Shown one piece after another: positions 34,747 to 42,545 of a DNA stretch of 64,000 nt. The notes under the pieces were generated by a model. That model saw only the letters and a program-made list of their open reading frames with translations, made no database searches and had not been told where the DNA came from. The number at the start of each line of letters is the position of its first letter. Position 1 is the first letter of the stretch. Both the position numbers and the translations under genes were made by a program. The stretch comes from Micromonospora sp. NBC_01699 (lineage in GTDB: Bacteria; Actinomycetota; Actinomycetes; Mycobacteriales; Micromonosporaceae). The stretch lies in assembly GCF_036250065.1 (NCBI RefSeq), contig NZ_CP109199.1:2728001-2792000 (forward strand), given 5' to 3'.

Positions 34747-35459
34747 GCGGCTCACCGGACCCGGCCACCCGGCCCTGGGCGTACCTGTCCGCCCAGGCAC
34801 TGCACTACCTGTTCTTCGCCGTCCGGGGGCAGCAGTTCCTCCGTCGGCGGGCGACCCTCGGCGGGCCGCACTGGCCGGCGTTCGGCGTACCGGGGGCGGG
34901 GGTGGCGTTGACCATCGACGACGGCCCGCATCCCGAGTGGACACCCAGGATGCTCGACCTGCTCGACCGGCACCGGGTACGGGCCACCTTCTTCCTCATC
35001 GGCGACCGGGTACGCGAGCGCCCCGACCTGGCCCGCCGGGTGGTGGCCGCCGGACACGTCGTCGGCAACCACTCGATGTCGCACCCGCAACCCTTCGCCG
35101 CGCTCACCCGAGCGCGGATCCGGGACGAGATCGCCGGAACCCAGCGTGAGATCGAGCAGGCCGTCGGCGTACGCCCACGGCTGTTCCGGGCGCCCGGCGG
35201 CAACTGGTCCCGCGACGTCCTGCGTACGACGGCGGATCTCGGCCTGAGCGCTGTTGACTGGACGGTTAACCCGAGCGACTGGCGCAGTCCCGGCGTACCC
35301 CGGATCACCCGGTCGTTGTCCCGCGGCCGGGCCGGTCAGGTGCTGCTCTGCCACGACGGTGGCGGGGACCGCTCGCAGACCGTCGAGGCCCTGGAAACCG
35401 TGCTGCCTCGGCTGCTCGACCGGGGTCTGCGGTTCGTCACCCCCGAAGAAGGCGGGTGA
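34743..35459 (+). CDS. Polysaccharide deacetylase (NodB homology)
   Basis: The protein has 238 residues of the CE4 family. The catalytic Asp and the first metal Asp are in LTIDDGPHPEW, the metal histidines in NHSMSHPQP, and the fourth motif in FRAPGGNWS. It should remove N-acetyl groups from an N-acetylhexosamine-containing glycan. There is no clear signal peptide; one hydrophobic patch near residue 20 could tether it. ATGA overlap with the glycosyltransferase means it probably modifies the same product. Confidence 0.9.
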   Translation: MSGSPDPATRPWAYLSAQALHYLFFAVRGQQFLRRRATLGGPHWPAFGVPGAGVALTIDDGPHPEWTPRMLDLLDRHRVRATFFLIGDRVRERPDLARRVVAAGHVVGNHSMSHPQPFAALTRARIRDEIAGTQREIEQAVGVRPRLFRAPGGNWSRDVLRTTADLGLSAVDWTVNPSDWRSPGVPRITRSLSRGRAGQVLLCHDGGGDRSQTVEALETVLPRLLDRGLRFVTPEEGG

Positions 35460-35553
35460 CCGTGAGCGTGCCGGGTCGGTCCCCGCCGGGTCCGACCAGC
35501 GCCGATGGGAAGCCGGGCCACGCCGGTCGACAGCTTGGGTGGGAGAGAGACCT

Positions 35554-36360
35554 ATGCCGGACGATGACCTTTCGATCTCGCTGCTCGGACCGATCCGGAC
35601 CGAACGTTGCGGGTACGCGCTCTACCTGGGTACACCACGGCAGCGGGAGGTGTTGGCCGTGCTCGCCCTGCGCAGCGGGATGGTGATGTCGGTGGCGCAG
35701 ATCGTTGACGCGATCTGGGTCGGGCGGCGGCCGAACTCGGTGGAGAACATGGTGCACACCTACATCGGTCGGCTGCGCCGGGTGCTCGAACCGCACGGAC
35801 GCCCGCCCGCGCTGGCCCAGGTGCTGCGTTCCACCCGCCCCGGGTACACGCTCGACATCCCGGACGGGACGGTCGACATCACCCGGTTCGAGTGGGACGT
35901 CAAACTGGCCCGCGCGGCGCGGGCGCAGTCGGACCTGCCGCAGGCACTGCGGGTGTTCCAGCAGGCGCTGGGCCGGTGGTCCGGTCCGGCACTCCAGGAG
36001 GCGACCGGCCCGCTCGCGGAGGCCGAGCGGATCCGGCTCACCGAGCTGCGCCAGGACGTGGTGGAGGAGACCACCGGCGTACGGCTGCTGCTCGGCGACG
36101 ACGAGAACCTGATCTCGGAACTGCGTTGGATGCTCGCCGAGCAGCCGATGCGGGAGCGGCTCTGGGAGTTGTTGCTGGTCGCCCTCGGCCAGACCTCGCG
36201 GCGGGCGGAGGCGCTCACCGCGTTCGAGGACGCCCGGATCACCCTGGCCGACCGGCTCGGAGTGGAGCCGGGACACCAGTTGCAGGACCTGCACCGCAGA
36301 CTGCTGCGCAGCGAGCCGGTGGCGGTACGCCCCTGGTGGGACCGCCGCGTCTCGGTCTGA
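35554..36360 (+). CDS. Small SARP-family regulator (winged helix + BTAD)
   Basis: The protein has 268 residues, the size of pathway-specific SARPs such as ActII-ORF4. The N-terminal OmpR-like winged helix is clear (QREVLAVLALRSG, SVENMVHTYIGRLRRVLEPH), and the C-terminal half is a bacterial transcriptional activation domain (LPQALRVFQQALGRWSG). Members activate biosynthetic clusters through 11-base-spaced direct repeats. It lies in the middle of the glycan locus, and three promoters there carry such repeats, so it is probably the locus activator. The ATG follows GGGAGAGAGACCT. Confidence 0.9.
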   Translation: MPDDDLSISLLGPIRTERCGYALYLGTPRQREVLAVLALRSGMVMSVAQIVDAIWVGRRPNSVENMVHTYIGRLRRVLEPHGRPPALAQVLRSTRPGYTLDIPDGTVDITRFEWDVKLARAARAQSDLPQALRVFQQALGRWSGPALQEATGPLAEAERIRLTELRQDVVEETTGVRLLLGDDENLISELRWMLAEQPMRERLWELLLVALGQTSRRAEALTAFEDARITLADRLGVEPGHQLQDLHRRLLRSEPVAVRPWWDRRVSV

Positions 36361-36367
36361 ACGACAC

Positions 36368-36400
36368 CGACGGCGGGCCGTACGGGGGGCGGCCCGTCGG
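36368..36400. terminator. Imperfect hairpin between convergent genes
   Basis: CGACGG..GGCCG on the left can pair with CGGCCCGTCG on the right, with a three-base bulge. It sits between the end of the SARP gene and the converging methyltransferase gene. Confidence 0.45.
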
Positions 36401-36451
36401 CCCGTTCCGCGACCGGTCCGGGTTCCGGGCGTGTCCGTCCGGCCGGTCAGC

Positions 36452-37099
36452 TCACCCGGCCGCCGACCGTGACCCCGGCACCGCCGCTTCGCCGGCGAGC
36501 ACGAAGAACGCGCCGCTCGGCCCCGCGCCGCGCCCGGTCGGCACCTCGGCGACCACCGGTACGCCGCAGCTGCGAATGACCTCCACGAACTCCTCGTTCT
36601 GCGACACGTCGTAGACCTGCACCACAATCCGGCCGCGCTCGGTGAGCAGCGCGGGCAGCCGGCGCAGCAGGGCCGCGGACTCGGCCGCGGACAGGTAGTA
36701 GATGACCTCGCGCAGCAGGATCGCGTCGTACCGGTCGGACGAGTCGAAGGTACGGATGTCGCCGACGTCGAACGAGGTGTCCGGCCGGTTGAGCGCCCGC
36801 GCCTGCGCTATCGCCTTACGACTGATGTCGACCCCGTGATAATGCCGGTACGACCCGGCGGTCAACGGCAGGTTCGCGCTGGTGCCACAGCCGAGGTCGA
36901 GAATGGTCGGTCGCGGGGCCCAGGTCTCGATCAGCGACAGCGGCACCGTGCCGTCGGACATGTCGTCCAGGTAGTTCCACAGACCGAGTGCGTACTGGGT
37001 GTCCCACATCGCGGCGTTGATCCTGCGATTGGGACGGACGAATATCCGTACCGGAATTCTGGTCAGTCGCGACAGTGCCCGGACGAGTCCGTTGGACAT
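36452..37099 (-). CDS. SAM-dependent methyltransferase
   Basis: The protein has 215 residues, a class I methyltransferase. Motif I is ILDLGCGTSANLPL, followed by YHGVDISRKAI and LLREVIYYLS. It could methylate a sugar or lipid intermediate of the locus. It is last in a leftward three-gene run with the flippase-like protein (27-base gap) and a GT2. N-terminal basic residues (RIPVRIFVRPNRR) may hold it at the membrane. Confidence 0.85.
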   Translation of the reverse strand: MSNGLVRALSRLTRIPVRIFVRPNRRINAAMWDTQYALGLWNYLDDMSDGTVPLSLIETWAPRPTILDLGCGTSANLPLTAGSYRHYHGVDISRKAIAQARALNRPDTSFDVGDIRTFDSSDRYDAILLREVIYYLSAAESAALLRRLPALLTERGRIVVQVYDVSQNEEFVEVIRSCGVPVVAEVPTGRGAGPSGAFFVLAGEAAVPGSRSAAG

Positions 37100-37126
37100 G
37101 AGATCACCGACATCTCTCTTGTGATT

Positions 37127-38164
37127 TCAGCCGGCCAGGGCCGGATCGGCGGCGCGGTCGAGAACGGTCCGGCGGCGGTGCATGTACTGGGCGAGCAGGA
37201 GACCGCCCGCCCCGACCGCGACCTCGCTGAGCGCGCAGACCAGCCGGCTGGCCAGCACCACCGGGGTGGCGACCGACAGCGGCATCACGGTGGCCAGGCC
37301 GACCATGAGCACCGCCTCCCGTACGCCGAGGCCGTCCGGGGCGATCACCACGACCAGCCCGGCCACGGTGGCCGCGGCGAAGCCGGCGACGCAGATCAGG
37401 TAGGACTTCGCGGGCGGGGCGCCGGCGGTGACCGCGAGCAGCCAGAGGTGGTGTCCGGAGATCACCCAGGACAGCGACTGCGAGGTGATCGCCCGGCGCA
37501 GACCGGCCGCCGACGCGGTGACCTCCGGTGGTTGCCGGCGCAGCAGCCGGGCGGCGGCGGCCAGCCCGAGGTTGAGCAGGTCCGGGCGGGCGAACAGGAC
37601 CACCAGCGGCACGGTGGCCAGCAGTAGCCAGCCGGTGGTGCGGCCGAGCACGGCCGGTCCGGCGGCCAGCGCGACGGTCGCCCCGGTCAGCGCCACCACC
37701 GCCCAGCTCAGCATGAACACGCCGGCCAGCCGGACCGGCCCGACGTTGATCTCCTTGCCCATCCGGAGCAGCACCGGCAGGGCGACGAACCGGCCGGGCA
37801 CGAACTTGGCCAGGAACCCGACGAAGAACAGCCGGTACGCGGTCCACCGGTTCACCGGCGCACCCAGGTCGACGAAGAGGGCACGCCAGGAGAGCATCCC
37901 GAGCAGCAACCCGGACGCATTGATCAACAGGGCTACCACCAGGGCGGCGGTGAGCCGGACCGGGTCCAGTTGCGCGGCCAGCGACCGGACCGGCGCCCAG
38001 TCCTGCCCGCGTACGAACAGCACCAGGCCGACGGTCAGCCCCACCACGAACACCACGACCAGCACCTGGTTGACCAGCCGCCACCAGTTGACACCGGTCC
38101 GGGCTGTCGGTGTCGGAGGCGGCGTTGGTGTCGGTGGCGACGTGTCGCCGGTTTCGGGGGTCAT
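37127..38164 (-). CDS. Flippase-like membrane protein (UPF0104/LPG-synthase membrane domain)
   Basis: The protein has 345 residues. A Pro/Thr-rich cytoplasmic start (PPTPTPPPTPTART) is followed by about eight membrane helices with PGRFVALPVLLRMGKE and IAPDGLGVREAVLMVGL. These are landmarks of the lysylphosphatidylglycerol-synthetase membrane domain family, some of which move lipids or lipid-linked sugars. ATGA overlap with the upstream glycosyltransferase suggests it handles that enzyme's product, perhaps by flipping it across the membrane. Confidence 0.82.
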   Translation of the reverse strand: MTPETGDTSPPTPTPPPTPTARTGVNWWRLVNQVLVVVFVVGLTVGLVLFVRGQDWAPVRSLAAQLDPVRLTAALVVALLINASGLLLGMLSWRALFVDLGAPVNRWTAYRLFFVGFLAKFVPGRFVALPVLLRMGKEINVGPVRLAGVFMLSWAVVALTGATVALAAGPAVLGRTTGWLLLATVPLVVLFARPDLLNLGLAAAARLLRRQPPEVTASAAGLRRAITSQSLSWVISGHHLWLLAVTAGAPPAKSYLICVAGFAAATVAGLVVVIAPDGLGVREAVLMVGLATVMPLSVATPVVLASRLVCALSEVAVGAGGLLLAQYMHRRRTVLDRAADPALAG

Positions 38165-39201
38165 CGTCGGGCTCCCAACGCCGCCGGGCGGGCCCGGTCC
38201 GGCCGCAACCGCCGAACGAGGGCCCGGCCCACCCCGATGGACAGCCCGGCGAACTCGGTCAGGTGGGTGAGGAAACGCATCATCGTGGCGTAGAGCAGGA
38301 AGACCGACCCCCGCTGGCGGAACGCGAAGGCCAGCAGCTCCCGGTCGGCGGCGAGGAACACCGCCAGCAGCCCGACCGGTACGACCAGCAGCCAGCCGGA
38401 GACCGCTACCAGCGGCACGGTGACAACCGCGAGCGCACTGCCCAGCATGCCCGCGACCGAGGCGAGGTCCACCCCGTGCGGCGTACGGCCGTCGGTCGGT
38501 CGGTCCGGCTCGGGGCGGGGCGACCAGCGGGCCAGCACCACCGCGTCCGCGTACGTCAGCGCCCGCCGGAACAGCTCGGACAGGTACGGCCACAGCCGGT
38601 CCACGTCGTCGTGCCGGCCCACCATCTCGGCACTGGTCCGGATCTCGTACGCGGCCGGCAGCCGGGTGCCGAACTCGATGTCCTCGGCGTCGCGCAGCCG
38701 CTCGTCGAAGCCGCCGACCAGCTCGAACACCCGGCGCGGCAGCGCCGTCAGGGCGAACATGGTGGACGTGCTCAGCCCGGCGGCACGGCGCCGCCAGAAG
38801 TGTTCGAACAGCGTCTTGTAGGACTCGACCGGCCCGTCGGCGAACAGTGGGTGCAGGTCGTAGATGCCCTGGACCACCCCGCAGGCCGGGTGCTCGCGCA
38901 GCGTGCGCAGCGCGACCGCCAGCGCGTCCGGTGCCAGCGCGATGTCGGAGTCGACGAAGAGGAGCACGTCCCCGTCGGCCCGCGCCGCACCCGTGTTGCG
39001 CGCCGCGGACACCCCCCGGTTCACCGGGAATGCGACCAGCGTGCAGTCGAATTCGGCGACGATCTGCCGCGACCGGTCGGTGCTGGCATCGTCGACCACG
39101 ATCACCTCGGCCGGGCTGTGGGTCTGCGCATAAACCGCTGTCAGACAGGCCCGGATCGTCTTTTCCTTGTTGTGATTCGGAATGACCACCGACACTCGCA
39201 C
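38161..39201 (-). CDS. GT2 glycosyltransferase with C-terminal membrane helices (d)
   Basis: The protein has 346 residues. Motifs are VSVVIPNHNKEKTI, VVDDASTDR, LFVDSDIALAPDA and DAEDIEFGTRL, then a histidine-containing site (GRHDDVDRL), followed by hydrophobic helices and a basic tail. It is most like copy (c) of the locus. The GTG start is six bases after a -10-like TAGCCT, so the transcript is likely leaderless. First gene of a leftward trio. Confidence 0.9.
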   Translation of the reverse strand: MRVSVVIPNHNKEKTIRACLTAVYAQTHSPAEVIVVDDASTDRSRQIVAEFDCTLVAFPVNRGVSAARNTGAARADGDVLLFVDSDIALAPDALAVALRTLREHPACGVVQGIYDLHPLFADGPVESYKTLFEHFWRRRAAGLSTSTMFALTALPRRVFELVGGFDERLRDAEDIEFGTRLPAAYEIRTSAEMVGRHDDVDRLWPYLSELFRRALTYADAVVLARWSPRPEPDRPTDGRTPHGVDLASVAGMLGSALAVVTVPLVAVSGWLLVVPVGLLAVFLAADRELLAFAFRQRGSVFLLYATMMRFLTHLTEFAGLSIGVGRALVRRLRPDRARPAALGARR

Positions 39202-39207
39202 AAATCG

Positions 39208-39236
39208 AGGCTAGCGGCGGGCGGGCCGAAATTCAA
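39208..39236 (-). promoter_or_regulatory. Leaderless sigma-70-type promoter (GT2-d operon)
   Basis: On the minus strand, TTGAAT and TAGCCT are 17 bases apart, and the GTG start codon comes six bases later. No 11-base direct repeats are seen, so this operon may not need the SARP. Confidence 0.55.
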
Positions 39237-39305
39237 TGGCCGTGAATATCTTTGTCCGCTGATTTGTCGGCGCCCTTTCGGTGGTGCCCGTACGCGATTC
39301 GGCGC

Positions 39306-39344
39306 ACGACCATTCCACGCCACGAAACGGCGTGGAATGGTCGT
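39306..39344. terminator. Perfect 16-base hairpin after the membrane phosphatase gene
   Basis: ACGACCATTCCACGCC pairs perfectly with its complement across a seven-base loop. It lies 30 bases downstream of the leftward EEP gene and before the promoter of the next operon, so it should separate the two. Confidence 0.8.
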
Positions 39345-39375
39345 GACCAATGGCCTTTCCGGTGTTCCGGACCGA

Positions 39376-40485
39376 CTATCCGGTCGAGATGACCAATTCC
39401 TGGGAGCGGTGGTCGGACAGACCACGGGCGCTGCGGAACTCGTACGAGTGGACCCGGACGTCGGGGGAGACGAACGCCCAGTCGAGTCGCCACCACCGGG
39501 GCCAGTTGGACGACTCGGCCCAGCTCGTCGGGTAGAGCGACGACATGGCGTAGCTCGCGTCGCGCAGACTCTCGGGCAGCTTGCGTACGTCACCCATGGC
39601 CGGGCTGGTGTTGAGGTCGCCGGCCACCAGGACCGCGTTGTCGTTGGTTGCCACGTCGGCGGCCAAAGCCCGGAACTGCGGCTCGCGCTGGGCGCGCTGG
39701 TCTTTGACCACCAGGTAGAAGTCCGGGTCCAGCGGGCTGTCCTCGGGTGACAACTGCACCGGCAGGTGCACGTTGTACGTCGACAGCACCCGACCCGAGC
39801 CGAGATCCAGGTCGGTACGCAGCGACTTGTAGAGCCAGTGGTCGGTGCTGCCCGCCGTCGGCGGCGGCAGGTCGGGTGCGTCCAGCGGGATCTGTCGCAG
39901 GATCGGGAAGCGGGAGACGGTGATCAGCTCGCCGATGATCGCTATGTGGAATCCGGGAAACTCGGCCCGCAACCGGGTAGCGGTCGGGTCCAGCGGTTCC
40001 GGCGTCTTCTCGTACCAGTACTCCTGCAACAGGTAGATGTCGGCGTCCGCCTCCCGCAGGGTGCGGTAGAGCGCCTCGGTCTCGCCGCCCTCGTCCCAGT
40101 AGCCGGTGTTCCAGGAGAAGACCCGGATCGCGTCCGCCGGAGCGGGACCGTCCCCACCGCCGAACCGCTGCACGTTGATCCCGGACAGGGGGGCGCCGAG
40201 CAGCAGCGCGGCGGCGGCGAGCAGCGCCACCGGGCCCCGCGACCGGCGGCACGGGGCCGCACCGACCGCCAACAGCACCGGGATGACCAGGAAGAACACC
40301 GGGGGAATGGCGTCCACGGCGAGCCACAGCCACCACTGGCCGCTGAGCACGAGGTGGGCCACGACGAAGGCCAGCCACAGCGCACCGGCGGCGACCAGGG
40401 CGGAGTAGAGCCACCAGCGCCAGCCGCGTCGCCTGGCCGGCGGCGCCGGCTGCCGGACCGGCGCCTCCGGCGCGATGACCGTCAC
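39376..40485 (-). CDS. VanJ/StaP-like membrane EEP phosphatase
   Basis: The protein has 369 residues from a GTG with GGGGAGG upstream. Three N-terminal membrane helices are followed by an endonuclease/exonuclease/phosphatase domain: FSWNTGYW, LLQEYW, GDLNTSP, RLDWAFVS and LSDHRS carry the metal and catalytic residues. The layout is that of Streptomyces VanJ and StaP, which dephosphorylate polyprenyl pyrophosphate outside the membrane and give teicoplanin resistance. Here it could recycle the lipid carrier of the glycan. The promoter has SARP-type repeats. Confidence 0.82.
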   Translation of the reverse strand: MTVIAPEAPVRQPAPPARRRGWRWWLYSALVAAGALWLAFVVAHLVLSGQWWLWLAVDAIPPVFFLVIPVLLAVGAAPCRRSRGPVALLAAAALLLGAPLSGINVQRFGGGDGPAPADAIRVFSWNTGYWDEGGETEALYRTLREADADIYLLQEYWYEKTPEPLDPTATRLRAEFPGFHIAIIGELITVSRFPILRQIPLDAPDLPPPTAGSTDHWLYKSLRTDLDLGSGRVLSTYNVHLPVQLSPEDSPLDPDFYLVVKDQRAQREPQFRALAADVATNDNAVLVAGDLNTSPAMGDVRKLPESLRDASYAMSSLYPTSWAESSNWPRWWRLDWAFVSPDVRVHSYEFRSARGLSDHRSQELVISTG

Positions 40486-40517
40486 GCCGTACCTCCCCGG
40501 GTGTCTGTCTCGGACAT
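40482..40517 (-). CDS. Possible 11-residue leader peptide (MSETDTRGGTA)
   Basis: A tiny frame starts seven bases after the predicted -10 box and its stop overlaps the GTG of the phosphatase gene (GTGA). If the transcript begins at this ATG it would be a leaderless mini-gene coupling or controlling translation of the phosphatase. The evidence is position only. Confidence 0.35.
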   Translation of the reverse strand: MSETDTRGGTA

Positions 40518-40524
40518 GGATGCG

Positions 40525-40578
40525 ACGGTACCGATCGTCATGGAACCCCTTCTGAACCGGCCCTGGATGCAACCTTGA
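40525..40578 (-). promoter_or_regulatory. SARP-type promoter B (membrane phosphatase)
   Basis: On the minus strand, TCAAGG, TCCAGG, TTCAGA and TTCCAT start 11 bases apart (plus-strand 40573, 40562, 40551 and 40540), followed by a -10-like TACCGT (40525-40530) in the same phase as in promoter A. A 20-base stretch across the second and third repeats is nearly identical to promoter A. Confidence 0.7.
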
Positions 40579-41823
40579 CTACGGTCGGCGACCCGTGGGT
40601 GTGATCACGTCCGGTGGGCGTCGACGCAGGTGGAACGGCAGGTAGCCGAGCCCGGCCAGCCCGATCAGCACGTACAGGTTGCTGTAGACCAGGCCCCAGC
40701 CCCGGAAGTGCAGGTCCCAGCCCTGGATCCCGACCAGCACCCAGCTCGTGCTCGCCACCAGGACGAGCCAGACCGAGGCCGCGACCGCGAGCCCTGTCCG
40801 GTTGCCGGTGGACCGGCTCCGCTCGACCAGCAGGACCAGCGCCGGCACGGCCCAGACCCAGTGGTGGTGCCAGGAGACCGGGGAGACCAGCAGCCCGGTC
40901 GCCGCGCAGGCCAGTACCCCGAGCAGGGGCTCGCCGGAGCGTACGCACCAGGCGGCGAGGGCGATGCCCGCCGCCGCGACCAGCGCGGCCAGGGGCAGCC
41001 AGACCGTGGACACCCCGGCCGAGTCGGCCAGCCGGGCCAGCGCGCCGTGCAGCGATTGGTTCAGAATCGTACGGGGGTCGCCCGTTACCCGGGAGGAGTC
41101 GAGCAGCGTGCCGCCCCAGAACCGCGCCGAGTCCGCCGGTCGCCAGGCGAAGCCGAGCGCGACCGTGGCGAGGAACCCGGCCACCGCCGTCGCCGCCGCC
41201 CGGAGCCGTCCGGTGGCGAGCAGGAACAGCACGAAGATCAACGGGGTCAGCTTCAGTCCGGCGGCCAACCCGACACCGAGGCCGTACCACCGGCGGGTGG
41301 GGTCACCGGTCAGGTCGACCAGCACGATCAGCATCAGGAACAGGCCCACCTGACCGGCCTGGAGGTGACCCGAGACGGCGAAGATCGGCATTGCGACCGC
41401 GGTGCCGACCAGCGCTGCCACGGTACGGCGGTCGGCCGTGGGGGCAGCCGACCGCCGGGTCACCTGGATTACGGCGACCAGCGCAAGGACCGAGGCGAAC
41501 GTCCAGACCGCGATGGCGAGGTCCGGCCCGACGTACGCGAGTGGTTGGAACAGCAGCGCCGCGAACGGCGGGTACGTGAAGCCCAGCGCGATGCCGTCGG
41601 TGCCCCGTACGGCAGCGTCGTACAGGTTGCCGTCCGCGCTCGCGGCGGCCAGCGCGCCCGTACGGTATGCGGCGAGGTCCCACCAGAACTGCCCGGTGGC
41701 CCGGTGTACCGCGAACGCCGCGGCGGCGATCAGCGCTGCGAGCGCCACCGGGGCGACCGTCGCGGGTGTCAGCCGGGATCGCAGCCGACCCGGCGCCCGG
41801 GTGATCAGAGAAGGCATCAGCAC
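40579..41823 (-). CDS. GT87-type polyprenol-phosphate-sugar glycosyltransferase
   Basis: The protein has 414 residues with about ten membrane helices. An early acidic motif lies in FWWDLAAYRTGA, followed by LYDAAVRG and GFTYPPFAALL. These are typical of the DUF2029/GT87 family, which includes mycobacterial alpha-mannosyltransferases (PimE and relatives). It uses polyprenyl-phosphate-linked sugars on the outer face. GTG start with GGAGGGAG. Its 3' end touches the repeats of promoter B. It would extend the glycan after export. Confidence 0.87.
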   Translation of the reverse strand: MLMPSLITRAPGRLRSRLTPATVAPVALAALIAAAAFAVHRATGQFWWDLAAYRTGALAAASADGNLYDAAVRGTDGIALGFTYPPFAALLFQPLAYVGPDLAIAVWTFASVLALVAVIQVTRRSAAPTADRRTVAALVGTAVAMPIFAVSGHLQAGQVGLFLMLIVLVDLTGDPTRRWYGLGVGLAAGLKLTPLIFVLFLLATGRLRAAATAVAGFLATVALGFAWRPADSARFWGGTLLDSSRVTGDPRTILNQSLHGALARLADSAGVSTVWLPLAALVAAAGIALAAWCVRSGEPLLGVLACAATGLLVSPVSWHHHWVWAVPALVLLVERSRSTGNRTGLAVAASVWLVLVASTSWVLVGIQGWDLHFRGWGLVYSNLYVLIGLAGLGYLPFHLRRRPPDVITPTGRRP

Positions 41824-41852
41824 CGGATCTCCCTCCGTCGCCGGGCGAGAAA

Positions 41853-41895
41853 ACGGTAGCGAGCGCTGCCCTACTCTTCCTGGAACCGACCTGGA
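41853..41895 (-). promoter_or_regulatory. SARP-type promoter C (GT87 gene)
   Basis: On the minus strand, two TCCAGG hexamers start 11 bases apart (plus-strand 41890 and 41879), and TACCGT (41853-41858) lies exactly as far from them as in promoters A and B. The region directly follows the stop of the small secreted protein gene. Confidence 0.65.
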
Positions 41896-42201
41896 TTACC
41901 CAGCGTCGCCCAACGTCGCGTCAGCTTGGAGCGGGCCCCCGCACTCCGCGTCGAGGAATCTCAGCCAGCGGCTGGTGACGCCGAACGTGTCGCTGCTGCC
42001 GTCGCAGAAGATCGTCCGGCCGCCGACGACGTCCTCGAAGGTGTTGGAGCTGTAGTAGAAGTAGCTGCACTGGTATCCGGCGCGGCAGTACGGGATCGCC
42101 TGCGCCGGAGAGGCCGGGGCGAAAATGACGGCGGTGGCGGTGCCGGCGGTGACCGCCAGCATGGCGAGGGACCGGCGGATGCCGACGGTACGACGGGACA
42201 T
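41896..42201 (-). CDS. Small secreted protein, DUF6289-like
   Basis: The protein has 101 residues from an ATG with GGGGAGGAAAC upstream. A signal peptide is clear (basic start, then SLAMLAVTAGTATAVIF, cleaved near AQA). The mature part has CRAGYQCSYFYYSS and later two Cys (FCDG, DAECGG), so two disulfides are likely. It resembles the DUF6289 family of small exported actinobacterial proteins of unknown role. It may or may not belong with the glycan locus. Confidence 0.8.
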   Translation of the reverse strand: MSRRTVGIRRSLAMLAVTAGTATAVIFAPASPAQAIPYCRAGYQCSYFYYSSNTFEDVVGGRTIFCDGSSDTFGVTSRWLRFLDAECGGPLQADATLGDAG

Positions 42202-42545
42202 GTTTCCTCCCCAAGTTTGTCCACATCGGATAGTGGACACCACCCCATTCTGCTGCGGGGATCGATCAGGTGCAATGGCTTGCCCGCCCGCCCCGCCCCC
42301 GCCCCGCCCCGCAGCGCCGCGCCGATCATGGAGATGTGGCGGGTGACAAACCGACCGTCGTGGCAGTAGACGGGCGCCACAACTGCATGATCGATAGGGC
42401 TTGGGCCCTGACCCCGCCGTTCCGGGTCAGTGCTGGTGGCGAAGATCAACGACTTCGGGACGAGATACGGTGTGAGTTCTGACGGGTCTGGTGGGTGTGA
42501 AGATCGGCGGGACTAGCCTGGTGATCCCCCGCCGAAGGAGCACCG
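42202..42545. other. Divergent intergenic region
   Basis: About 344 bases lie between the small secreted protein and the MFS exporter. It includes a CCGCCCCGCCCC-type tract near 42290-42310. No convincing gene, riboswitch or palindrome is seen; promoters for both flanking genes should lie here. Confidence 0.45.
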
